From FEN-299 sp963727765 (GTDB lineage Bacteria > Acidobacteriota > Vicinamibacteria > Vicinamibacterales > Fen-181), in the NCBI GenBank assembly GCA_963727765.1, contig CAVSGZ010000008.1, positions 954,796 through 1,018,795 of the forward strand: a stretch of 64,000 bases of DNA, in the 5' to 3' direction. Below are positions 56,711 to 64,000 of the stretch, in pieces. How positions within the stretch are numbered: position 1 is the first letter of the stretch; each line of letters starts with the position of its first letter. Made by a program: the position numbers and the translations under genes. Below the pieces are notes generated by a model. It made no database searches, was not told the DNA's origin, and worked only from the letters and a program-made list of their open reading frames with translations.

Positions 56711-59700
56711 ATGACTACGCAAGGGGCAAGGATGGGGTTCATTGTGGCGGCCGCGGTACTAGTCGCGATCGCGTCGAGCGCCGGGAACGCGTTCGCTCAA
56801 GCCGGCGTCACGACGGCCAACGTGCAGGGCATCGTCAAGGATGCGCAGGGGGCGGTCGTCCCTGGAGCGTCGGTGGTGGCCGTGCACCAGCCCTCGGGCA
56901 CCAGATACGAAGCCGTCACGCAGGGTGACGGCCGATTCCTCATGTCCGGTCTTCGGGTAGGCGGGCCCTACACGATCACCGCGTCGCTCCCGGGCTTCAC
57001 GACCGAGATGCTCAGCAACATCATGCTCGCGCTGGGCGTGACCGCCGACGCGTCGTTCACGCTGAAGGTCGCGTCGGTGTCTGAAACCGTCACGGTCGTG
57101 GCCAATACCGATCCGGTGTTCAGTTCCGGCCGCACCGGCGCCGCAACCGCCGTGCTGCGCGAGGAACTCTCCGCGCTGCCGACGGTCACCGGCCGCCTCG
57201 TGGACATGACCCGCCTGACGCCGCAGTACGGCAACGGCGGCAGCATCGCGGGCCAGGACAACCGGGCGAACAACGTCACGATCGACGGGTCGTACTTCAA
57301 CAACTCGTTCGGCCTCGGCGTGACGACAGGCGAGATCGGCGACCGCACCGGCGTCGCGCCGATCTCCCTTGAAGTCATCGAGCAGATCCAGGTGAACGTG
57401 GCGCCCTACGACGTCCGCCAGGGCAGCTTCACGGGCGCCGGCGTCAACACCGTGACCCGCAGTGGGACCAACAAGTTCACGGGGTCGGTCTACCGCCGCC
57501 AGCGGAACCAGTCCGAGGTGGGCACCAATGCTGCCGGGCTCAATGTCAACCCGGGGACATTCGACACGTCGGTGACAGGGTTCTGGGCCGGCGGCCCGAT
57601 CGTCAAGAACCGGCTCTTCATCTTCGGCGCGTACGAGAAGCAGGCGGACACCCGCCCGCTGAGCACGTTCGTGTGCAACCCGGGCGGCGTGCCGGCGAGT
57701 GGCAACACCACCCGTGTGCTCTGCTCCGACATGCAGACGCTGTCGACCTATCTCCAGACGAACTTCAACTACACGACGGGTCCCTGGAACAGCCTCCCGA
57801 AGAACACGCCCGCCAAGCCGTGGATGTTCAAGACCGACTACAACATCAACGGCTCGAACAAGATCACGTTCCGGTACAACCAGCTCGACTCGAGCAGCAA
57901 TATTTACCAGTCGGGCTCCTCGTCGCTGGGCAACTGGAGCCGCTCAACCAATACGACACAGTTCCTGTCGTTCGCCAACTCGAACTACCAGATCCAGGAG
58001 AACCTCAAGTCGGCCGTGGTCGAGTGGAACTCGATGTTCGGGAAGGGCTTCCTCAACAACCTGCTCGTCGGCTACATCACGCAGAACGAGAACCGCGGGC
58101 CGCAGGGGCAGACGCCGCTCTTCCCGACGGTGGTGATCGGCGACGGTACTGGCAACGCGTACACGCTGTTCGGCAACGAGCCGTTCACGCCGTACAACCT
58201 GCTCATGCACCACACGTTCCAGGCGCAGGACAGCGTCACGAAGGTCTACAAGAGCCACACGTTCACCTTCGGCGGCGACCTCGAGAAGTTCCACTCGGAC
58301 AACTCGTTCTACTTCGGCATCCAGAGCGCCTACTCGTACAACACGCTCGCCGACTTCTACGCCGACGCGAACGGGTACCTCGCCAACCAGGCTCGCACCA
58401 CGTCGTCGGTGGGCGACCGGTTCCAGGTGAAGTACCTCCTGCAGGGCGGGACCACGCCGCCGTTCCAGTCGCTCGACGTGGTCTACGGCGGCGCGTACGC
58501 CCAGGACCAGTGGCGGCCGAAGAACAACCTCACGATCACCTACGGCATGCGCGTCGACATCCCGAAGTTCGGCGCCACCGCCTACGACAACGCGACCGCC
58601 GACACGCTCTACTTCAACGACAACGGCACAAAGACGCAATACAACACGGGCATACTGACGGGTACCCACCCGTACTGGTCCCCGAGGATTGGGTTCAACT
58701 GGGACGTCAACGGCGACGGGAAGACGCAGGTTCGCGGCGGCACCGGGTTCTTCAGCGGCAAGCCGCCCTACGTCTGGATCTCGAACCAGGTGGGCAATAC
58801 GGGCGTGCTGTACGGGTTCCTCGACTCGAGCTCGCTCTGCCCGACGTCAAACCTGAGCTGCACCGTCACCAACAACTACCCCTTCAATCCGAACCCGAAC
58901 GCGTATAAGCCCGCGGCCACCGGTGGCACCGCGGCCAGCTACGAGATCGACGTGACCGACCCGAGCTTCCGGTTCCCCCAGACCTGGCGCTCGAACATCG
59001 GCATCGACCGCAAGATCTTCTGGGGCATGACGGCATCGCTGGACTTCATGTACGGGCGCGATTACAACGACCCGGTGTACGTGCAGGCCAACCTGCCGCA
59101 GCCCGATGGTTACTACACGGGCGTCGACGACCGTGTGCGCTGGATGGTCACCAGCGCGATCCCGGCGTGCATCACGGTGCTCGGCTCGGAGAACGGTCCC
59201 TGCGCGACCAAGGTCAACAACTTGCCTGGGAAGGACGTCACGGCGGCGTACGTCCTCAAGAGCCAGAACCAGAACTACTCGTGGAACTTCTCTGGCATGG
59301 TGACCAAGCCGCTCGACCACGGGTTCTCGATCAAGGGCGGGTTCAACTACGGCGTGGCGAAGAGCCTGGTCGAGCCCTCCTCGACGGCCGGCAGCAGCTG
59401 GGGCAGCAGCAACCCGGTCCCGGGGAACCCGAACGACCCGCCGCTCGCCTACTCGTACAACTCGCCGGGCAAGCGGTTCTTCACGTCGATCAACTACACG
59501 AAGCAGTACTTCGGGTTCGGCGCGACGACCGTCTCACTGTTCTACAACGGCGTGACCAACGGCAACACCAGCTACGTCTTCTCGGGTGATGCCAACGGCG
59601 ATGGGATCTCGGGCAACGACCTGATCTACATCCCGAAGAACAAGGCCGAGATGAACTTCATCCCGGAGACCGTCAGCGGGGTGACCTACTCGGCCGCCCA

Positions 59701-60121
59701 GCAGGCGGACGCCTTCGAGCAGTACATCGAGCACGATTCCTACTTGAGCAGTCACCGCGGCCAGTACGCCCAGCGGAACGCCGTGTTCCTGCCGGTGGTC
59801 AACCGGGTCGACCTCAGCATCGCCCAGCAGGTGTTCGGCAAGCTGAAGGGCAGCCGTCACACCGGCGAGATCCGGCTGGACATCACGAACTTCGGCAACC
59901 TGCTCGACCACAACTGGGGTGTCGGCACGCGGATCGTCAACAACCAGATCCTGATCGCCAAGGGGGCTGACGCGAATGGCGCGCTGCAGTACCAGCTCCA
60001 GACGGCCAACGGCCTGCTGCTGTCGTCGCCTTACCAGCATTCGGCGAACCTGCCGACGGTCGGCTACATCTCGAGCGACGTGTACGTGATGATGTTGAGC
60101 TTCCGTTACACCTTCCAATAA
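56711..60121 (+). CDS. Oar-like TonB-dependent outer-membrane receptor
   Basis: This 1136-residue protein starts at the ATG at 56711 (CGGAGGAGGGGTC upstream). A signal peptide (residues 1-33, ending NAFAQ) is followed by a carboxypeptidase-regulatory domain (GIVKDAQGAVVPGASVVAV.., GDGRFLMSGLRVGGPYTI) and a plug-like region (LPTVTGRLVDMTRLTPQYG, NNVTIDGSYFNNSFGLG, FTGAGVNTVTRSGTNKFTGS). A long beta-barrel with many Asn/Tyr/Gly strands ends in VMMLSFRYTFQ. This is the usual shape of the Oar/Cna-B receptors that are strongly expanded in Acidobacteria, with presumed roles in uptake of large substrates or in adhesion. It is a single gene with its own terminator. Substrate unknown. Confidence 0.9.
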   Translation: MTTQGARMGFIVAAAVLVAIASSAGNAFAQAGVTTANVQGIVKDAQGAVVPGASVVAVHQPSGTRYEAVTQGDGRFLMSGLRVGGPYTITASLPGFTTEMLSNIMLALGVTADASFTLKVASVSETVTVVANTDPVFSSGRTGAATAVLREELSALPTVTGRLVDMTRLTPQYGNGGSIAGQDNRANNVTIDGSYFNNSFGLGVTTGEIGDRTGVAPISLEVIEQIQVNVAPYDVRQGSFTGAGVNTVTRSGTNKFTGSVYRRQRNQSEVGTNAAGLNVNPGTFDTSVTGFWAGGPIVKNRLFIFGAYEKQADTRPLSTFVCNPGGVPASGNTTRVLCSDMQTLSTYLQTNFNYTTGPWNSLPKNTPAKPWMFKTDYNINGSNKITFRYNQLDSSSNIYQSGSSSLGNWSRSTNTTQFLSFANSNYQIQENLKSAVVEWNSMFGKGFLNNLLVGYITQNENRGPQGQTPLFPTVVIGDGTGNAYTLFGNEPFTPYNLLMHHTFQAQDSVTKVYKSHTFTFGGDLEKFHSDNSFYFGIQSAYSYNTLADFYADANGYLANQARTTSSVGDRFQVKYLLQGGTTPPFQSLDVVYGGAYAQDQWRPKNNLTITYGMRVDIPKFGATAYDNATADTLYFNDNGTKTQYNTGILTGTHPYWSPRIGFNWDVNGDGKTQVRGGTGFFSGKPPYVWISNQVGNTGVLYGFLDSSSLCPTSNLSCTVTNNYPFNPNPNAYKPAATGGTAASYEIDVTDPSFRFPQTWRSNIGIDRKIFWGMTASLDFMYGRDYNDPVYVQANLPQPDGYYTGVDDRVRWMVTSAIPACITVLGSENGPCATKVNNLPGKDVTAAYVLKSQNQNYSWNFSGMVTKPLDHGFSIKGGFNYGVAKSLVEPSSTAGSSWGSSNPVPGNPNDPPLAYSYNSPGKRFFTSINYTKQYFGFGATTVSLFYNGVTNGNTSYVFSGDANGDGISGNDLIYIPKNKAEMNFIPETVSGVTYSAAQQADAFEQYIEHDSYLSSHRGQYAQRNAVFLPVVNRVDLSIAQQVFGKLKGSRHTGEIRLDITNFGNLLDHNWGVGTRIVNNQILIAKGADANGALQYQLQTANGLLLSSPYQHSANLPTVGYISSDVYVMMLSFRYTFQ

Positions 60122-60144
60122 GGCGACTTGATTGTGCGGAAGCA

Positions 60145-60179
60145 GAAGGGCCGGGGCGAGCCGTTCGCTCCGGCCCTTC
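60145..60179 (+). terminator. Terminator after the TonB-dependent receptor
   Basis: A 15-bp stem (60145-60159 with 60165-60179, one G.T wobble) has a 5-base loop and lies about 24 bases past the receptor stop. Confidence 0.7.
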
Positions 60180-60210
60180 GTCGTCTCGGGCTGTACGCGC
60201 CACGGTCTTT

Positions 60211-60236
60211 TGTGAAATCCCAAGACATCGGTGACA
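60211..60236 (+). repeat. Left terminal inverted repeat of the IS481-type element
   Basis: TGTGAAATCCCAAGACATCG plus GTGACA; it matches the reverse complement of 60908-60933 at 21 of 26 positions without gaps. Confidence 0.7.
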
Positions 60237-60281
60237 GATTCCGTTCTCTTCTCTGGGGAGTGGCCCTAGAGTGGAGACACG

Positions 60282-60924
60282 ATGACCAAGACAGAGCAGG
60301 CACGGGTCCAGGGATGGCGACTGAGGGTGGTACGGCATGAACCGGCTGCCGGCCAATCAGAAACACCGGCCACACGGCCAGCGGTGGCAGCGGTACGAGA
60401 AGCCCCAGCCGGGGCACCGACTCCAGATGGATGTGAAGTTTCTGGAGCGCATCCCGGGCACGCAGAAGCGCCTCTATCAATTCACCGCGATCGACGACTG
60501 CACACGACTTCGAGTGCTGAAGGTGTACGACGCGTGCAATCAGCGCACGGCGATCCGCTTCGCGGACGAGGTGATGCGACGGCTACCGTTTCGTGTGCAG
60601 GTGGTGCAGACTGACAACGGGGCCGAGTTCCAATCCCAATTTCACTGGCATCTGGAAGGTCGCGACATCCGCCACGTCTACATCCGGCCGCGAACACCGC
60701 ATTTGAACGGCAAAGTGGAACGCTCCCACCGGGTGGACGACCAGGAGTTCTATCAGATGCTCGACCAGGGCGGCATCAGCGACGATATTCACCTGTTCAA
60801 CGAGAAGCTTCGAGAGTGGGAGGATTACTACAATTACCACCGGCCGCACGGGGCGCTCGATGGACAGACCCCCTACGAACGACTCCTCGCGAAGATGAGA
60901 CCGGGAGTGTCACCGACGTCTTAG
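60282..60924 (+). pseudogene. IS481-type transposase with an internal deletion
   Basis: The first 18 codons (ATG at 60282: MTKTEQARVQGWRLRVVRH) match, from memory, the N-terminus of IS481-type transposases. The sequence then jumps to MNRLPANQKHRPHG at 60337 in another frame, which in intact relatives lies more than 100 residues further on. The winged-helix domain is therefore missing. The remaining part is a complete rve catalytic domain: the three acidic residues are in QMDVKFLE, VQTDNGAEF and NGKVERSH, followed by EDYYNYHRPHGALDGQTPYERL. A CGGCATG at the joint could be the site of deletion. The product should not be functional. Confidence 0.8.
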
Positions 60925-60933
60925 GAACTTACA
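60908..60933 (-). repeat. Right terminal inverted repeat of the IS481-type element
   Basis: The inverted copy of 60211-60236. It overlaps the last codons of the transposase remnant and ends 12 bases before the tRNA-Thr fragment. Confidence 0.7.
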
Positions 60934-60944
60934 CCTTGTTTGAA

Positions 60945-60990
60945 TGGAGCCGGCGGTCGGACTCGAACCGACGACCTGCTGATTACGAAT
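60945..60990 (-). other. 3' half of a tRNA-Thr(CGU) gene: probable attachment-site copy of an integrative element
   Basis: On the minus strand, 46 bases read from the anticodon loop (ATTCGTAATCAGC) through the T-arm (GTCGG TTCGAGT CCGAC) to the acceptor strand CGCCGGC and TCCA. The sequence on the 5' side of the anticodon loop (60991 onward) does not pair with this half and lacks a D-arm, so it is not an intact tRNA. A tyrosine integrase gene starts 174 bases further on. This is the usual signature of integration into a tRNA gene, with the 3' fragment left at the far end and the intact tRNA expected at the other end of the element, outside the window. Confidence 0.75.
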
Positions 60991-61058
60991 TACTTTTCCG
61001 GCCGTCACCCACCTTCACGCCGTTTGCACTTCTCTCAACGATGACGCCGTTTTCTGTG

Positions 61059-61064
61059 TATAAT
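61059..61064 (+). promoter_or_regulatory. Candidate -10 box of the integrase promoter
   Basis: A perfect TATAAT stands in otherwise GC-rich DNA, 100 bases before the integrase start. No good -35 box is found 16-18 bases upstream. Confidence 0.35.
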
Positions 61065-61110
61065 TGCGTCATTCGTCGTCACACTCTATCACGGCTTGTT
61101 CCGAACCTGC

Positions 61111-61131
61111 TGTTAGCCCGGTGTTAGCCCG
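61111..61131 (+). repeat. Tandem 10-base direct repeat before the integrase gene
   Basis: TGTTAGCCCG occurs at 61111-61120 and 61122-61131, an 11-base period. It lies between the attachment-site copy and the integrase start, a position typical of arm-type integrase or excisionase binding sites or of an autoregulatory operator. Confidence 0.4.
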
Positions 61132-61163
61132 AGACGGCCGGCTGATTTTCGAGGGAGAACGAC

Positions 61164-62389
61164 ATGGCCGAGAAACCCACACCGAAGCCCCGCAAGAGGC
61201 CGCGAGCGTTCACCGAGAAGGCGATTGACGATCTGCCCGTGCGGGAGACGCGGTATTTAGCCTTCGATCCCGGCCTGCCAGCCTTCGGCGTGCGCGTGAC
61301 GCCGGCCGGCGCGAAGTCGTTTGTGCTGTTCTACCGCGTCGGCACTCGGCAACGCATGGAGACGCTCGGCAGCGTCGGCAAGGTGACGCTGGACGATGCC
61401 CGGAAGCAAGCCCGGATCGACATCGGCAAGGCGCTCAAGGGCGACGATCCGCAAGCCGCGAAGGACGCCGCGAAGCGGGCAACCGTGATGCGAGACGCAC
61501 TCTCGACGTGGCTGGACGAGTACGTCGCCGTCGAGCGCAAGCCGGCTACCGATCGGCTCTACCGGCTGGCCGAGACGCACATCGTCAAGGCGCTTGGCTC
61601 CCTGCCCGTCGATCAAGTCGAGCCGGAACACGTCGAGCAGTTGCACCACCGGCTCCGAGCGACTCCGTATCTGGCGAACCGGACGATCGCGGCGCTCTCA
61701 AGCTTCATGGCATGGGCTGAGCGGAACGGCTACCGCCGACGTGGGCAGAACCCGTGCCGTGGCGTCGAGAAGTACGAAGAACACGGACACAAGCGGTATC
61801 TGACGCCCGACGAATACGCCCGACTGGGGAAGGCGCTCCGCGAAGCCGGGAAGACGGGCGCGATCTCACCGGCCGCACTCACGGCGATCAAGCTGCTCTT
61901 GCTCACCGGATGCCGGCCCGCCGAAATCTTGACGCTTCAGTGGGCGCACGTGGATCTCAAAGTCGGCCGTGCTGCGGCTGCCCGACTCGAAGACAGGGGA
62001 GCGCACGATCCAGTTCCGCCCGAAGCCGTGGCACCTGCTCAAGAAGTGGCCCGTGCATCTCGGCTCGCCGTACGTCTTCCCGTCAGGCACCGGGAGCGCG
62101 GCAAGGGCCAGGGGCGCATCTCATCAACCTGGCGCTGCCGTGGAAGCATCTCCGCAAGGCGGCGAAAATCGAAGACGTGCGGCTCTACGATGCCTGTCGG
62201 CACTCGTTCGCGTCCGTGGCGATCTCGACGCACGGCCATGCGCTGAGCGTCGTCGGTGAACTGCTCGGCCACACCCAGGCGGCGACGACGAAGCGGTACG
62301 CGCACCTCCACGATGAAGCGGCGAGGGCGGCGGTGACGGAGATCGGCGGGACGATCGCGGCGGCGCTCAAGCGGAAGGTGACAGCATGA
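61164..62389 (+). CDS. Tyrosine integrase of the DUF4102/P4 type, in three frames
   Basis: The ATG at 61164 has GAGGGAGAACGAC upstream. Segment 1 carries the arm-binding DUF4102 domain (AFTEKAIDDLPVRETRYLAFD, GAKSFVLFYRVGTRQR) and the start of the catalytic domain with the first Arg in LLTGCRPAEILTL. One extra base near 61968 leads to VLRLPDSKTGERTIQFRPK. A second, between about 62090 and 62115, leads to GAHLINLALPWKHLRKAAK, DACRHSFASVAIS, LGHTQAATTKRYAHL (with the Tyr nucleophile) and the end at 62389. Removing two bases gives about 407 residues, normal for the family. It lies beside a tRNA-Thr fragment, its likely target. The breaks are probably sequence errors, although decay cannot be excluded. 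Confidence 0.82.
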
Positions 62390-62771
62390 GCACCCATGGT
62401 GCCCGGTCGAACCTTGGCCGAGTTGTCATCGTTGGCTACGCTTCGGCATCGTCCAAGCCCGCGAAGCCGCCAAAGCTGCCGAAGCCGAAGATTTCGTTTT
62501 CGGAAGACACGGACAGGCCATCCGCAACGAGTTCAAGGCGCCGGCCTGCCGGCGGACGAGCCGACCTTCCTTGAAATGATCCCGGGCCTTCTTGTCCGAT
62601 CGAGACATCGCCGGCGACTACGCGCCAACATGGCCGGCCTCAAGGTATGCCCGTGACCGAGGCGCGACGACACGGATACGAGACGCACGGAAGGCGCTCG
62701 CCGAGGCGCTCGACAACCTCCGAGACAAAGACTGGCCGCCGAAGTGGTGGACAGTCGGGGCACACGTATGA
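62386..62771 (+). pseudogene. Accessory ORF of the integrative element, broken in several frames
   Basis: No single frame is open, but three neighbouring frames give coherent protein-like segments in sequence: RFGIVQAREAAKAAEAEDFV and GRHGQAIRNEFKA (from 62439), GLPADEPTFLEMIPGLL, then LSDRDIAGDYAPTWPASRYA, RDARKALAEALDNLRDKDW and PPKWWTVGAHV to a TGA at 62771. The first ATG (62386) overlaps the integrase stop. About three single-base changes would be needed to join them. No family is recognised. It could be a frame-damaged small gene or a sequence of low quality. Confidence 0.45.
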
Positions 62772-63022
62772 GGCGATCCGGCGCACGCGAATGCTCGACG
62801 GAATAGCGCGTTCATTGAAGGCGAGATCGACGGCGACACCCGAAGCGCGAATCTATCAACGTTAGCGCTGGAATCGATCGCCATGCTTTTCGTGACTCGG
62901 CCTACCGATCGACGACACCCGACGCCTGTTCGGGCGGCAGCGCGAGATCCTGCTCAAGGGAACCACGACGGATCTGCTTTCTCTCCAGGGCAATCAAGGC
63001 CGCCGAAGGCGGGAAGCGGTAG
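62768..63022 (+). pseudogene. Small accessory ORF of the integrative element, broken in several frames
   Basis: The ATG at 62768 overlaps the preceding stop (ATGA). The coherent reading is MRRSGAR, then NSAFIEGEIDGDTRSANLST and LALESIAMLF, then GLPIDDTRRLFGRQREILLK and GTTTDLLSLQ, then AIKAAEGGKR and a TAG at 63020-63022. Each step moves by plus one base, so three extra bases would explain it and the product would be about 83 residues. No family is recognised. Confidence 0.4.
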
Positions 63023-63121
63023 CCGCACCACTGTCCCAGAGTCCACCAATCGGGCGCTTTTGAGTCTGAAAGGCCTGAATGGTGGAATGCCCCGTCGCCA
63101 CAGTGCTTAACTAGCGTCACT

Positions 63122-63407
63122 ATGACGCACTCTACACGGCAACGGCGAATCCTTCCACGCTGCTCACGTCCGAGCAGGCCGGCGAGTACCTGCACATCAA
63201 CTCTAGGACGCTGGCGAATTGGCGAGTGCTCGGCCGAGGCCCGCGCTACATCCGTTCCGGCGCCCGGGCGCTCTACCGCCTGAGCGACGTGGAACGCTGG
63301 CTCGAAGCCCACACCTACGAGCACGCGGCCGCAGAACGGGCGGCACGACCGGTAATCCGAAGGCGACACCCACTGGGCGCCCGACCGTGGCGGCTTCGGC
63401 CGCCTAG
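63122..63407 (+). CDS. Helix-turn-helix (excisionase/AlpA-like) protein, frames uncertain
   Basis: An open stretch reads STLLTSEQAGEYLHINSRTL, ANWRVLGRGPRYIRSGARAL, YRLSDVERWLEAHTYEH, a clear MerR/excisionase-type winged HTH of the helix_turn_helix_17 kind. The ATG at 63122 is in a different frame from the HTH core, and the natural end TGNPKATPTGRPTVAASAA (stop at 63407) is in a third, so one or two frame errors are likely. Such proteins next to a tyrosine integrase act as recombination directionality factors or as repressors. Identification of the domain is firm, the ends are not. Confidence 0.6.
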
Positions 63408-63433
63408 CGCCCGGGAACCCCCGTACACGACAA

Positions 63434-63456
63434 CGCCCGCGCGGGCAACGCGGGCG
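63434..63456. terminator. Hairpin between the HTH gene and the next small gene
   Basis: CGCCCGCG (63434-63441) pairs perfectly with CGCGGGCG (63449-63456) around a 7-base loop. It lies 27 bases after the HTH stop. Confidence 0.5.
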
Positions 63457-63478
63457 AAGTCAGGAAACGGGAGCACTG

Positions 63479-63736
63479 ATGCAGAACCCAATCATACCAC
63501 TGGACAGAGCCGAACTCGCTGGCCCGCCCAGCCGTGGCGCGGCAGCGATGCACACCGAAATGGCAGCCGGCGGGACACTCACCGCAACGCTCGGCGAACT
63601 CGCCGACTGGCGGCGCCGGGCTATCACCGCTGAGAAGGCCGATGCCACGGCTGAGAGGTTGGCCGAGGTTGTGACCAGTCACCACCTGCCACCCTGCCTG
63701 ACCTGCCAGAACGGCAAGCGGAGAGCCGCGGCATGA
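63479..63736 (+). CDS. Small hypothetical protein upstream of the prim-pol gene
   Basis: This 85-residue protein has a good ribosome site (AAACGGGAGCACTG before the ATG). It has a helical middle (LADWRRRAITAEKADATAERLAEVV) and a C-terminal HHLPPCLTCQNGKRRAAA with a CxxC pair and an upstream His, which might bind a metal. Its stop overlaps the next start (ATGA at 63733), so it is coupled to the prim-pol gene. No family is recognised. Confidence 0.55.
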   Translation: MQNPIIPLDRAELAGPPSRGAAAMHTEMAAGGTLTATLGELADWRRRAITAEKADATAERLAEVVTSHHLPPCLTCQNGKRRAAA

Positions 63737-64000
63737 GTGCGGGACTTTCCCGACTCGCGTCGGCGCTCGGCTACGCGGGGCGCCGGTCGGTTGGTCTTCC
63801 CGCTCGCTTGGCCGACGGCGACCGGATGCTCGTGCGGCGATTCGCACTGTAACAGCCCGGCCAAACACCCGCACGGCAAACTGGCGCCGCATGGGCTGAA
63901 GGATGCGACGACATGCGAAGACACAATCCGCGCGTGGTGGACCGCAGCCCCGGCCGCCAACATCGGGATCGCCTGCGAGGCGGACGGCCTGGTCGTGCTC
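63733..64000 (+). CDS. Bifunctional DNA primase/polymerase (prim-pol), N-terminal part; cut by window end, one frameshift
   Basis: From the ATG at 63733 the protein reads LSRLASALGYAGRR. One extra base near 63790 moves it to LVFPLAWPTATGCSCGDSHC, NSPAKHPHGKLAPHGLKDAT, WWTAAPAANIGIACEADGL, which is the N-terminal prim-pol domain as found in phage and plasmid-like element replication proteins (Cys motif, K-HP, G-KDAT, W...P..NIGI). The catalytic acidic residues following VVL lie at or beyond the window end. It indicates that the element to the right encodes its own replication. Confidence 0.7.

Larger units (their letters stand above)
60211..60933 (+). mobile_element. IS481-type insertion sequence, internally deleted, with both terminal inverted repeats
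   Basis: The 26-base ends at 60211-60236 and 60908-60933 are inverted copies that match at 21 of 26 positions, with the inner TCGGTGACA identical and the outer TGT conserved. They bracket an IS481-type transposase remnant. The element spans only 723 bases, while full members of this family are around 1 kb or more. No clear target-site duplication is seen at the edges. Confidence 0.7.

Noticed and set aside
60945..61020. Intact tRNA gene
   Set aside because: Only the 3' half is present; bases beyond 60990 do not form the anticodon stem, D-arm or 5' acceptor strand.

Overview
The window is GC-rich, gene-dense bacterial DNA. Three things point to Acidobacteriota, probably a Vicinamibacteria-like lineage: two roughly 825-residue MacB/FtsX-type permeases of the acidobacterial 'ADOP' type, a large Oar-like TonB-dependent receptor with an N-terminal carboxypeptidase-regulatory domain, and a small secreted protein of a type common in that phylum. 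This taxonomic call is inference; no rRNA gene is present.

Layout. (1) 0-12.2 kb is a polysaccharide locus. It opens with the end of an FG-GAP repeat protein. Three minus-strand genes follow (GT-C membrane protein, GT87 mannosyltransferase-like protein, Tat-exported pectate-lyase-like beta-helix protein), then a tightly overlapping plus-strand operon: Wzy-like polymerase/ligase, GT4 glycosyltransferase, heparinase II/III-like lyase, and asparagine synthase joined in frame to a WecG/TagA glycosyltransferase. (2) 12.3-17.4 kb holds a small secreted protein and a minus-strand flavoprotein operon: acyl-CoA dehydrogenase, EtfB, and an unusual EtfA fused to a 4-hydroxybutyryl-CoA-dehydratase-like domain. 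(3) 17.6-19.7 kb has three tandem paralogous small outer-membrane barrels, each followed by a hairpin. (4) 19.9-26.3 kb has two ADOP permeases, a GT39-type glycosyltransferase and a 48-residue membrane protein overlapping it. (5) 26.4-32 kb has a GH29 fucosidase, then a minus-strand envelope cluster: SYLF protein, L,D-transpeptidase-like lipoprotein, two L,D-transpeptidases, and a lysine-ended helical lipoprotein resembling Braun's lipoprotein in design. (6) 32.2-56.5 kb is a type VI secretion system in the order tssK-L-M-A-B-C-D-E-F-G-H-I, followed by a spike module: DUF2169-pentapeptide fusion, pentapeptide protein, DUF3540 and a DUF4150 PAAR-like protein. No tssJ, FHA protein or recognisable toxin gene is seen. 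(7) 56.7-60.1 kb encodes the TonB-dependent receptor. (8) From 60.2 kb the DNA is mobile: a deleted IS481-type element with both ends, the 3' half of a tRNA-Thr gene acting as an attachment site, and the start of an integrative element with a tyrosine integrase, small ORFs, an excisionase-like HTH protein and a prim-pol replication protein cut by the window end.

Sequence quality matters here. At least seven reading frames outside the AsnB-WecG junction are broken, and nearly all the breaks are restored by removing one base. This pattern suggests insertion errors in the assembly rather than gene decay. The AsnB-WecG fusion could be a by-product of one such base. The EtfA-dehydratase fusion cannot be explained this way, because its linker has no stop codon in any frame.

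The points most worth pursuing are the EtfA/AbfD-like fusion with altered iron-sulfur ligands, the VgrG with a hydrophobic segment inside its tail, the TssM ending in a carboxypeptidase-regulatory-like domain, and the possible Braun-lipoprotein analogue beside two L,D-transpeptidases.
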